Both the position numbers and the translations under genes were made by a program. This document shows, piece after piece, positions 10,801 through 17,890 of a DNA stretch of 49,619 bases. The notes below the pieces were generated by a model. That model was not told the DNA's origin. It saw only the letters and a list, made by a program, of their open reading frames with translations, and did not search any database. The stretch is from Bacteroidales bacterium (GTDB taxonomy: Bacteria; Bacteroidota; Bacteroidia; Bacteroidales; Tenuifilaceae), in the NCBI GenBank assembly GCA_028708425.1, contig JAQVYY010000025.1, positions 1-49,619 of the forward strand, given 5' to 3'. Each line of letters opens with the position of its first letter. Positions within the stretch are counted from its first letter, which is position 1.

Positions 10801-13431
10801 ACACCCGAAGCGGCCTCGATGCTTGTATTTGCAACCGATAAAGAAAAGTACAGCGTAAACGAAACGGCAACCGTAACCATACCGAGCCCTGCTGGAGGTA
10901 AAATTTTACTAACCATTGAAAATGGTTTAAAAGTATTACAAACCCACTGGGTTGATGCACAGGCGGGCGAAACACAATTTACATTTAAAACGGATGCCAG
11001 CATGGCGCCAAACGTTTTTGTTAATGCCATGCTTATTCAACCTCACGGCCAAACAGCCAACGACCTACCACTTAGAATGTATGGCATGTTGCCAATACTG
11101 GTTGAAGACCCACAAACACACCTTACCCCCATTATAAAAATGCCCGAGGTAATTGAGCCAGAAGAGGATGTGAAAATTAGCATTACAGAAAAGGATGGTA
11201 AGCCAATGGCCTTTACGCTTGCAGTGGTTGATGATGGCTTGCTCGACCTAACCCGATACCAAACACCTAATCCGTGGGGTAAATTTTACGCCCGCGAAGC
11301 GTTGGGCGTTCGTACATGGGATTTATACGACCTAGTTTTGGGCGCTTCGGCTGGCACAATGCAACACATTATTTCTATTGGGGGCGATGATGAGCTAACT
11401 TCGCAAGGCGATAAAACGGCCAATAGGTTTAAGCCCGTTGTTAAATATTTTGGGCCATTTGAAATTGGAAAGAACAAAACAAAAAACATCAGTTTTACCA
11501 TGCCAAACTATGTTGGGTCGGTTAGGGTAATGGCTGTTGCTGCAAAGGATGGAGCCTACGGCTCTGCCGAAAAAACCGTTCCGGTTCGAAAGCCCCTTAT
11601 GGTACTGGCAACGCTACCTCGTGTTCTTGGCCCGGAGGAAGAGGTGGTTTTACCCATCACCATTTTTGCCATGGAGAAAAATGTGAAACAGGTTAAGATT
11701 AAAGTTGAGGCGAACAACCTATTCTCGATTAAAGGAGCCACAGAGCAAACCATTACCTTTGATGAGGTTGGCGATAAAGTAGTACGTTTTAACTTGAAAG
11801 TTGCATCGGCGCTGGGTGTTGGCAAGGTTAAAGTTATGGCAGAAAGCGGAAGGGAAAAGGCTTGGCATGAAATTGAACTCGACGTGCGAAACCCCAACCC
11901 ACCAATGACAGCTATACAGGATACTGTACTTAAGCAGCACGATAAATGGCAGGCAAATTACAACGCCTTTGGAATGCAAGGAACCAATACTGCAACAGTT
12001 GAGCTAAGCACACTTCTTCCTGTAAATTTGGATAACCGACTAAAATATTTACTTGGCTATCCGCACGGCTGCTTGGAACAAACCATATCAAAAGCTTTTC
12101 CGCAGCTATTTATTAGCAAGCTGGCCCAAGTTGACGACAAGGTAAAACGCAACGCCGAGGAGAGTGTAAAGTACACCCTTAACAAAATTCGCAGCTTTAA
12201 AACCTCAAATAACGAGCTATCATTATGGCCAGGAGGCACATACGCCGACGAATGGGGAACAGCGTACGCAGGACACTTTATGCTTGAAGCCCAAAAACTT
12301 GGATATACTATACCGGGCAATTTACTAAGCGAGTGGCAACGCAGCATAAAACGGGTTGCGCAAAACTGGTCGCCAATAAACCAAAACAAGCAACCCAATA
12401 ACGACTTAATGCAAGCCTACCGACTATACACATTGGCTTTAGCAAAAGACCCAGAATTTGGCGCAATGAACAGGCTACGCGAAACCGCCGGCTTATCAAC
12501 CCCGGCAAAATGGCGCTTAGCGGCAGCTTACGTGCTCGCAGGTAATCCCGAAGCCGCCAAAGCGCTCATAAACAATGTTCCAGCAACAGTAAATAGCTAC
12601 CGTGAGCAGTTTTACACCTATGGCTCGGACATAAGAGACAAGGCCATGATTGTTGAAACCCTTGTACTACTTAACAATTTAGAAAAAGCCATGCCCTTGC
12701 TGCAAGAACTTTCGCAAAAGCTAAGCTCGAGCCAGTGGATGAGCACACAAGAAATTTCGTTCGGTTTGCTAGCATTCTCGAAATTTACCGAAGCAAATAA
12801 AGCATCCGAAGTAGTGGATGCCGACATTGCCATACACAACAAAAAAGCCAAGCGTTACACAACAAAACTGCCAATTTCACAAACCCCATTTGAGCCTGTG
12901 CAGAGCGGAACGCAAAATGTTGAGATAACAAACAATGCGGATGGTATTCTGTACGCAAGGCTCATAACCCATGGAATTCCTGTTGGCGGCAACGAGGTTT
13001 CGCAAAGCAACAATTTAAAAATAGATGTGGGTTACTACCTAATGAATGATGAGAGCATATCGCCTACTAACATCACACAGGGAACCGATTTTTATGCTGA
13101 TATCAGGATTTACAACCCGGGAACTAAAGGGAACGCCAACCAGCTTATCCTTTCGTTTGTGGTACCCTCGGGTTGGGAAATTAGAACCAGCAGGCTAAAC
13201 GAAGGGCCTTTAAATCAAAATTTATCGGCATTTGAATACCAGGATATTCGCGATGACAGGGTTTATACCTATTTTAACCTGCCAAAAGGGCAAGCCAAAA
13301 CATTTAGAATACTTCTAAATGCAGCCTACCAAGGCAATTTCTATATGCCAGGTGTAGCATGCGAGGCCATGTACGATAATTCTATTAATGCCCGAAACAC
13401 AGGCAATTGGGTTGAGGTTGCCCTACCCTAA
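7876..13431 (+). CDS. Bacterial alpha-2-macroglobulin, thioester-containing lipoprotein
   Basis: An 1851-residue periplasmic protease trap. The signal is a lipoprotein type (hydrophobic stretch, then Q-T-G-C-S-S, Cys at about residue 23). N-terminal Ig/MG domains are followed by an MG1-like A2M_N segment with the hallmark G-Y-I-Y-G-E-R-G-V-W-R-P-G-D-T near residue 620. The bait-adjacent A2M region precedes the thioester motif C1399-L-E-Q1402 (G-C-L-E-Q-T), which forms a Cys-Gln thioester that captures attacking proteases, and then an alpha-alpha toroid. It follows pbpC, so the pair probably guards the wall when the outer membrane is breached (known for the family). It is complete, with no frameshift. 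Confidence 0.95.
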   Translation: MRHINRIAAITLLALTAIIQTGCSSQEKEPSQLNDYKSYIAAHTAGTISTIDAIRISFATDIVKFEEVGQKVNSKIFKIKPSVKGTLTWADERTLEFIPTNPLESDTEYLVFIALDKVYNNIPSKLQSYTFSLRTIKQAMDLKVNGLEFYNDNSQPDRRVSGVVLTADFATSEKIKETISATQANKKLDITWSSTADGRTHTFWIEGVKQTNETEKVSISSTGAPINVHEVGFKSVEVPPKGVFRVLSHNIVHSPEQCIEIRFSEPLDPEQNLQGLIRAAGINNAHIIADRNLVKVYPATRVSGTFNFEISAGIRDIQKQRLEENAVISVSFQRIKPQVKLLGKGVIIPSSNGLLFPFSAVSLRAVDVSIFRVFEQNVAQFLQASNLDGSDEMSRVGRLLLKKTVMLDQSGQADLWKWNTFNIDLSELLQTEPGAIYRVTLSYKLEYSTFTCDGNETEKEITLINERYDANDDIPRTYYYFEDYDYALYNWRERDNPCDASYYQGKSVHRNVIASDLGMIAKGGTTQSLLIAVTDLNTAHPKNGVSVELLNFQKQVIATGTTDNSGFATFNLPEQQVPFLAIAKIGSQRGYLKLDEGSALSLSSFDISGVAVQKGLKGYIYGERGVWRPGDTLFTSFIIEDKGKTLPKNHPVTFELTNSRGQLIHRAVASQSVGGMYAFPVPTDKDAPTGNYRAQVGVGGVTFSKVFKVETIMPNRLKIKLNFDDEALHYGKIKTVEFSSAWLHGAPARNLRVQVDAKLSQATTSFEGYKNYTFDDPARTFYAEEQTIFEGKLDEKGKTTFWPNINVESSAPGKLNAHFTTRVFEEGGAFSIDRFTIPYYPYLNFVGVKMPETGNRNNTYMTDTVHKVEIVTVSSEGKPAAGKTLHIEVYKMDWRWWWEHSNENLSNYISNSYNRPIRRATVTTDANGKARYNLRIDHPEWGRFLIRVVDKTGGHAAGTIAYFDWQGWVSRDSKNTPEAASMLVFATDKEKYSVNETATVTIPSPAGGKILLTIENGLKVLQTHWVDAQAGETQFTFKTDASMAPNVFVNAMLIQPHGQTANDLPLRMYGMLPILVEDPQTHLTPIIKMPEVIEPEEDVKISITEKDGKPMAFTLAVVDDGLLDLTRYQTPNPWGKFYAREALGVRTWDLYDLVLGASAGTMQHIISIGGDDELTSQGDKTANRFKPVVKYFGPFEIGKNKTKNISFTMPNYVGSVRVMAVAAKDGAYGSAEKTVPVRKPLMVLATLPRVLGPEEEVVLPITIFAMEKNVKQVKIKVEANNLFSIKGATEQTITFDEVGDKVVRFNLKVASALGVGKVKVMAESGREKAWHEIELDVRNPNPPMTAIQDTVLKQHDKWQANYNAFGMQGTNTATVELSTLLPVNLDNRLKYLLGYPHGCLEQTISKAFPQLFISKLAQVDDKVKRNAEESVKYTLNKIRSFKTSNNELSLWPGGTYADEWGTAYAGHFMLEAQKLGYTIPGNLLSEWQRSIKRVAQNWSPINQNKQPNNDLMQAYRLYTLALAKDPEFGAMNRLRETAGLSTPAKWRLAAAYVLAGNPEAAKALINNVPATVNSYREQFYTYGSDIRDKAMIVETLVLLNNLEKAMPLLQELSQKLSSSQWMSTQEISFGLLAFSKFTEANKASEVVDADIAIHNKKAKRYTTKLPISQTPFEPVQSGTQNVEITNNADGILYARLITHGIPVGGNEVSQSNNLKIDVGYYLMNDESISPTNITQGTDFYADIRIYNPGTKGNANQLILSFVVPSGWEIRTSRLNEGPLNQNLSAFEYQDIRDDRVYTYFNLPKGQAKTFRILLNAAYQGNFYMPGVACEAMYDNSINARNTGNWVEVALP

Positions 13432-13448
13432 TTTACAAGTAATAAAAT

Positions 13449-14837
13449 ATGCAGTGGACACGCAAGCAGGTATCGATACTCGCAATAGTTGCAATTACCT
13501 CGTTTATGGGAACATTTCTCATATCATCGGTAAATATTGCTTTACCATCTATTGAAAAATCATTTAACCTAAACGCCATTACCCTAAGCTGGGTTGTAAC
13601 ATCATTTCTGCTTGCCACAGCCATGTTTCTGTTACCCGTTGGGCGCTGGGGCGACCTAACAGGCATTCGCAAACTATTTAAAATTGGCGTTATTATCTTT
13701 ACCCTATCATCTTTACTTTGCGGACTGTCTGGCTCTGGTACATGGCTAATTATTTTCCGATTTGTGCAGGGTGTAGGCGCTGCATTCACAAGTACAACCG
13801 GGCCAGCTATACTTGTGCTGGCATTCCAACCAAAATACAGAGGGCGCATTTTAGGCATTTCCGTATCAGCAGTTTACCTGGGGCTAGCATTTGGCCCGTT
13901 TGCTGGAGGAATGCTTACCCAGTACCTTGGGTGGAGGTCGATTTTCGTAACTTCGTTTGTACTAGGCGTTGCAACTACCATTATCGCATTCCTATTTCTT
14001 GGAAAAGACGAGGCTGCACCCGAGAGCAAAAAAAGGATTAACCTAAAGGGTACTATTAGCTATATGGCAGGATTAGTTACCCTTGTTTACGGCTCATCGA
14101 ATATTCCATCCACTATGGGCTGGCTGCTTATGCTTGCTGGCACGCTGGCTCTTATCCTTTTCTGGTTTCTTGAAAGCAGGTCGGATATGCCCGTTATTGA
14201 CACCAAGCTATTTACACATAATAAGCTTTTTGCATTCTCGAACCTTGCTGCGCTAATAAATTACACCGCCACATTTGCAATCGTTTTTTTATTGAGCCTG
14301 TACCTGCAAAAAGTTATGGGCTTATCGCCACGTGATGCTGGAGTAATACTTATTGCACAGCCCGTAATTATGGCTATTTTCTCGCCAATTGCAGGTCGAT
14401 TTTCAGACAGAATACAGCCCCGCTACCTCACAACTACCGGAATGGCTATGTGCACACTAGGGCTAGCCGCCTTTGCCACGCTATCGGAAAGCACCCCCAT
14501 TTGGTTCATCGTGCTACTGCTGGTTTGGGTGGGTTTTGGTTTTGCCCTTTTCTCATCGCCTAATATGAACACTATTATGAGTTCGGTTGCTAAAAACCAA
14601 TACGGACTAGCATCGGGAACAGCCTCAACAATGCGCGTAATTGGTCAGATAGTGAGCATGACCATTGCCACGCTTTACTTTGCAGGTTTTATGGGGCATC
14701 TGGCTGTAGAAGACGTACCCAACCACCTTTTTATTAGCGCAACAAGGTGGGCATTTTTTACATTCTCAATTATTAGCATTGCGGGTATTTATTTCTCGTA
14801 CTATAGAGGAAAAATGGATAGGGAAACATCAAAATAG
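13449..14837 (+). CDS. MFS drug exporter, DHA2 (EmrB/QacA) type
   Basis: 462-residue membrane protein with about fourteen hydrophobic helices, the size and layout of DHA2 proton-drug antiporters. The N-terminus has S-S-V-N-I-A-L-P-S-I in helix 1, the motif-A loop G-R-W-G-D-L-T-G-I-R-K after helix 2, and a motif-C-like G-P-F-A-G-G-M-L near helix 5. It starts 17 bases after the alpha-2-macroglobulin stop, so it may be co-transcribed with it, but a role in wall defence is only guessed from position. The substrate cannot be told from sequence. Confidence 0.88.
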   Translation: MQWTRKQVSILAIVAITSFMGTFLISSVNIALPSIEKSFNLNAITLSWVVTSFLLATAMFLLPVGRWGDLTGIRKLFKIGVIIFTLSSLLCGLSGSGTWLIIFRFVQGVGAAFTSTTGPAILVLAFQPKYRGRILGISVSAVYLGLAFGPFAGGMLTQYLGWRSIFVTSFVLGVATTIIAFLFLGKDEAAPESKKRINLKGTISYMAGLVTLVYGSSNIPSTMGWLLMLAGTLALILFWFLESRSDMPVIDTKLFTHNKLFAFSNLAALINYTATFAIVFLLSLYLQKVMGLSPRDAGVILIAQPVIMAIFSPIAGRFSDRIQPRYLTTTGMAMCTLGLAAFATLSESTPIWFIVLLLVWVGFGFALFSSPNMNTIMSSVAKNQYGLASGTASTMRVIGQIVSMTIATLYFAGFMGHLAVEDVPNHLFISATRWAFFTFSIISIAGIYFSYYRGKMDRETSK

Positions 14838-15653
14838 GAATAGATTGCAACCATTAATTATGATGGTTTAGCTAAACGAAAGTTAGCCCCAATTATTCAT
14901 ATGTCTATTTATTTATTTTCAAAGGAACACATGGTACATTCATGGAGTAGTCATTCTCCTGTGTGTTAACGTTGTTAACATGAATGTTTCATTCGAATAA
15001 TTACTCCCTCATACAGCAACTAGGTCGCGCAACCAACTATGCTATCCGAAATTGGTCTTGCCTATGTCGGCGTATCCCGCATTTATATTCATCTTAATAA
15101 ACTTGATGAATAATGCGGATTAAAATAAAAGTGCAAAGATTTAAAAGGATGGGAATTTGTAAGTATTTGGACTGAACAGATTGTTTGGGGTAGCATTAGT
15201 TCAATGCAGTTTGGAAATTTCGCCTTTGAATTTGAAATTTTAGTATAACCAAGGGTCTGGTGAGTACGATAATTGAAGATTTTTGAACTAAAAACATTGC
15301 GTTTAAGAACTAAATTTTAAAAACATGTTTTGAAACCTCTGTATTAAGAAACGGCACAACTCCTACTTATTAATTAAGGGGAACATAGTTCAATAAATAG
15401 AAAATAATATAAAATGGAATTACTTTAAATTAAAACGATTGAAGGTTTTTAAATTAAGTTTATTTGTATAATTTAGGAAAGGTTTGTATCACCAAATCAT
15501 AAAAAAGGCTTCATAAATCTCCAAAAAGCTAGTTAAAAAAAGGACTAGCGGATGCTAATAAAACAAGCATCGTAAAACCTAAGAATACGGAGTTTATCTA
15601 TTAGGGTAGAAAAATAACTTAACCCTTGTAATATTATGAAATATTTTTAAACC
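14838..15653. other. 816-base gene-poor AT-rich intergenic stretch
   Basis: I find no credible ORF or RNA gene. It has a 9-bp inverted repeat (ACATTCATG at 14936-14944 and CATGAATGT at 14979-14987) and two small adjacent hairpins (GCTAGT/ACTAGC at 15528-15549 and GATGCT/AGCATC at 15551-15571). It is visibly richer in A+T than the genes to its left and may be decayed sequence at the edge of an acquired segment. Confidence 0.5.
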
Positions 15654-15929
15654 ATGAACATTCTCAAGCTACAGGAACTACTCGAAAGGCTGGTAAAACT
15701 AATAGAACACGAGTGTACAGGATCACCAACCGAACTTGGCCAGAGGCTGGGGGTAACCGACCGCACCGCAAAGTGCTACATCGCGCAGCTGCGCGATATG
15801 GGTGCCGACATTAAGTACTGCACTCACCTTAACAGATACTATTTTGCTAGCCCCATAACTTTTAGGTTTTGGTTTGAGCCAAAGATAGATATTGAAGACA
15901 CCCCATCAAACGGAGAGGGGGGGGGGTAA
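15654..15929 (+). CDS. Small helix-turn-helix protein (HTH_11/DeoR-like) with 3' G-tract
   Basis: A 91-residue protein. Residues about 5-70 form a winged-helix pattern: L-Q-E-L-L-E-R-L-V-K-L-I-E, then S-P-T-E-L-G-Q-R-L-G-V-T-D-R-T-A-K and a wing R-Y-Y-F. It is probably a DNA-binding regulator; similar short HTH_11 proteins are common in Bacteroidota. The coding end is a run of ten Gs read as Gly-Gly-Gly just before TAA. Losing one G would extend the protein by about twenty residues (beginning N-L-H-R-I-S-N-I), and gaining one would add about five. The C-terminus is therefore either phase-variable or affected by a sequencing error. Confidence 0.7.
   Translation: MNILKLQELLERLVKLIEHECTGSPTELGQRLGVTDRTAKCYIAQLRDMGADIKYCTHLNRYYFASPITFRFWFEPKIDIEDTPSNGEGGG
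15917..15926 (+). repeat. Poly-G(10) tract, candidate slippage site
   Basis: Ten consecutive Gs at the 3' end of the HTH gene, in an otherwise AT-rich neighbourhood. Homopolymers of this length slip readily during replication, and every length change alters the reading of the C-terminus. Confidence 0.85.
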
Positions 15930-16092
15930 CCTGCACAGAATAAGCAACATAGCTGCAAAATGGTTTGCCTTTCTAAAAAAACCGTTTTATTAATCCAAAT
16001 ATCAACATTAACAGGTACACGTATTTGCCTCACAAGCAACTCCTTACGATTTACGACAAGCAAAACATGTTATACAACATGCCTGAAGATTG

Positions 16093-16159
16093 CTCGGGGA
16101 AATGTCATTTCCCCGAGATGGTTTACTTTTGGTATACCAAAACATTCTGGATGGGCCCA
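16093..16159. repeat. Cluster of three palindromes
   Basis: Within 67 bases lie a 12-bp perfect inverted repeat with a one-base centre (16093-16117, CTCGGGGAAATG arm), a perfect 16-base palindrome TTTTGGTATACCAAAA (16127-16142) and TGGGCCCA (16152-16159). No gene covers the stretch 15930-16211 convincingly. They could be an operator, a hairpin RNA or a terminator for the upstream HTH gene; no T-run follows the first stem. Confidence 0.6.
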
Positions 16160-16211
16160 AATAATAAGTTTTGTTGCTAAAATATTATTAACCTAAAAAA
16201 CGCAAATAAAA

Positions 16212-17171
16212 ATGAAGCGAATTAATTTTTATTTAACGATTTGTCTATTGATTTTTCTTTCTAGTTCATGCGTAAAACAAGAGCCATTGAACCCAGAACT
16301 AACTGCTTTAGAAAAGCAATTTGATTTTGAAGTAATTAAAGGACGTCTTATTTTCAAAGACAAAGAGAGTTTTGATAAAGCAATTGACTATATTCAACAA
16401 TCTACGGCAAATCTAGAGATTTTCAATAGTACTCATAAAGATTTCTGTTCAAGCTACTCCGCTTTTGAAAGAATAAGCGATGAGTTTTTTCAAAGGGAAC
16501 TAAATGGTGAGAAAAATGATTTTGAGAAAGTGAAGAATGTTGGTGCGCTTATAAAACATGGTGATGATTTATACTTTGAACCTATTGTGCCTGTAGATGC
16601 ATTGTCATCTATTTTTAATGAGGATGGTATTGTTCAAATAGCTGATTCAATTTATAAGTTTACTCAAGAATACACTATCCAAGGGCATGTTAATCATTTG
16701 CAAGAAATACTAAACATTGATTCGGGTAGCAAAAATGGAAACTTCACTTTTCATAAGAACATAGTTGAAAATATTGAAGTAGATGGAATTAAAAATAATG
16801 AGAAGTGTAGAGTAGATTATAACTCGAGATACCGTAGGTTAAGAGGTGGTGCATGGACCGTTAGGATGCATTTGTATAATTCGGTGTATATTTCATCAAC
16901 TAACCTAAGGCGCCCATGCAGAGGAAGATTATGCCCATGGTTTCGAAGAGCCACTGATTATATTGAAGTAAGCGCAACGGGTACTTGGCATTATCCTGGT
17001 TTCCCAGAGAACTCGTTTGATTTTTCAAAGAATGGCACAAATACAGCTAGAGTTTCAAAAAATCTTGATTTTACGGTAAATGTAAATCTATACCCTGAAA
17101 TAACAACTTTTGAAGGGTATCATATGTTACAATGGGGAGGAACTACTGTTCAATGTAATTCAAATCTGTAA
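16212..17171 (+). CDS. Lipoprotein of unknown function, possibly DUF4848-like
   Basis: A 319-residue protein with a lipoprotein signal (hydrophobic stretch, then L-S-S-S-C-V, Cys about residue 20). The N-terminal half begins F-E-V-I-K-G-R-L-I-F-K-D-K-E-S-F-D-K-A, a pattern I associate with Bacteroidota DUF4848-type lipoproteins (F-V-V-K-G-.-L-.-F-K-.-.-E), but this is memory, not a search. The C-terminal half is basic and strand-rich, with a Cys/Arg cluster R-R-P-C-R-G-R-L-C-P-W-F-R-R near residues 233-246 and further Cys that could form disulfides. The gene is AT-richer than its neighbours and is followed at once by a strong terminator, so it is probably a single-gene unit and perhaps acquired. 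I do not know its function. Confidence 0.7.
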   Translation: MKRINFYLTICLLIFLSSSCVKQEPLNPELTALEKQFDFEVIKGRLIFKDKESFDKAIDYIQQSTANLEIFNSTHKDFCSSYSAFERISDEFFQRELNGEKNDFEKVKNVGALIKHGDDLYFEPIVPVDALSSIFNEDGIVQIADSIYKFTQEYTIQGHVNHLQEILNIDSGSKNGNFTFHKNIVENIEVDGIKNNEKCRVDYNSRYRRLRGGAWTVRMHLYNSVYISSTNLRRPCRGRLCPWFRRATDYIEVSATGTWHYPGFPENSFDFSKNGTNTARVSKNLDFTVNVNLYPEITTFEGYHMLQWGGTTVQCNSNL

Positions 17172-17184
17172 TTAATAGGAGTAA

Positions 17185-17224
17185 CCTAAATAAGCCATAC
17201 TCTAGGCTTATTTAGGTTTTTTTT
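17185..17224 (+). terminator. Intrinsic terminator of the preceding lipoprotein gene
   Basis: A perfect 12-bp stem (CCTAAATAAGCC / GGCTTATTTAGG, 17185-17196 and 17205-17216) with an 8-base loop is followed by eight Ts. It begins 13 bases after the stop codon. Confidence 0.9.
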
Positions 17225-17258
17225 AAAACGTTTTTCAGATTCTACAAAAATATGTATG

Positions 17259-17266
17259 TATGTTTG
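17259..17266 (+). promoter_or_regulatory. -7 element for the 17298 gene set
   Basis: TATGTTTG matches TAnnTTTG 31 bases before ATG 17298. No clear TTG lies at the -33 spacing, only a T-rich stretch, so only half the consensus is present. Confidence 0.4.
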
Positions 17267-17297
17267 TAATAGCTATTAACTAAAATCACGGTAATAA

Positions 17298-17876
17298 ATG
17301 AAAGCCTTTTATGTATCAGTATTTTTACTCGCTATCACCTTTCAAACTTTTTCGCAGGAAACCCCGGCTGAAAAGAGAGTTGGAGGACTTCAGGTAGGCT
17401 TAATTAACAACAATGGGGGTGTAGCCTATTATCACGAGCAAATCATATCACATAATTTCACGCTAAGAGGAGAGGCAATTGTAGGTTTTGGGTGGCTTAA
17501 TAAGTCGATAATTTGCGCACCGACATTAGCCATTCAACCTCGCTGGTACTACAACCTCAATAAAAGAGAAGCTTCTGGCAACGATATAACAAGAAACTCG
17601 GCAAATTTTTTAGGATTACATGTATCATACAAGTTTCCTTACAACCTGGGGTATAATTCGAATATATCTCAATGGGAAAGCAATGGCTTTAAGGGGCAGA
17701 ATAGTGTTAACTTGGCAGCAAACTGGGGCGTTAGAAGAGCTTTAGGTAGTAGGCTAAACTACGAAGTTGGAGTAGGTTTAGGCTATAGGTATTATACTAA
17801 CAAAGACTACCGGCTAGCTAATGCTCCGCTGTTCTTAAGCCTAAGTTTAAGGTTTGGTTTCGACATTTACAAGTAG
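17298..17876 (+). CDS. Small outer-membrane beta-barrel-like protein
   Basis: A 192-residue protein with a signal peptide (MKAFYVSVFLLAITFQTFSQ, cut before E). The mature part has alternating hydrophobic strands and many aromatic residues (A-Y-Y-H-E-Q, R-W-Y-Y-N-L, Y-R-Y-Y), and ends with an F-G-F-D-I-Y-K strand. It is like small outer-membrane barrels, and the length would fit about eight strands. It lies 14 bases before the TonB receptor gene and is likely co-transcribed with it. The family is not recognised, and the role is inferred only from fold and position. Confidence 0.65.
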   Translation: MKAFYVSVFLLAITFQTFSQETPAEKRVGGLQVGLINNNGGVAYYHEQIISHNFTLRGEAIVGFGWLNKSIICAPTLAIQPRWYYNLNKREASGNDITRNSANFLGLHVSYKFPYNLGYNSNISQWESNGFKGQNSVNLAANWGVRRALGSRLNYEVGVGLGYRYYTNKDYRLANAPLFLSLSLRFGFDIYK

Positions 17877-17890
17877 CTTACATACTGCCA

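Noticed and set aside
14936-14987. 9-bp inverted repeat as the end of an insertion element
   Set aside because: No transposase gene, target duplication or second terminus is seen.
15960-16196. 78-residue ORF after the HTH gene
   Set aside because: It spans the three palindromes, has no recognisable domain or start signal, and its composition looks non-coding. It is in frame with the HTH gene but separated by a stop.
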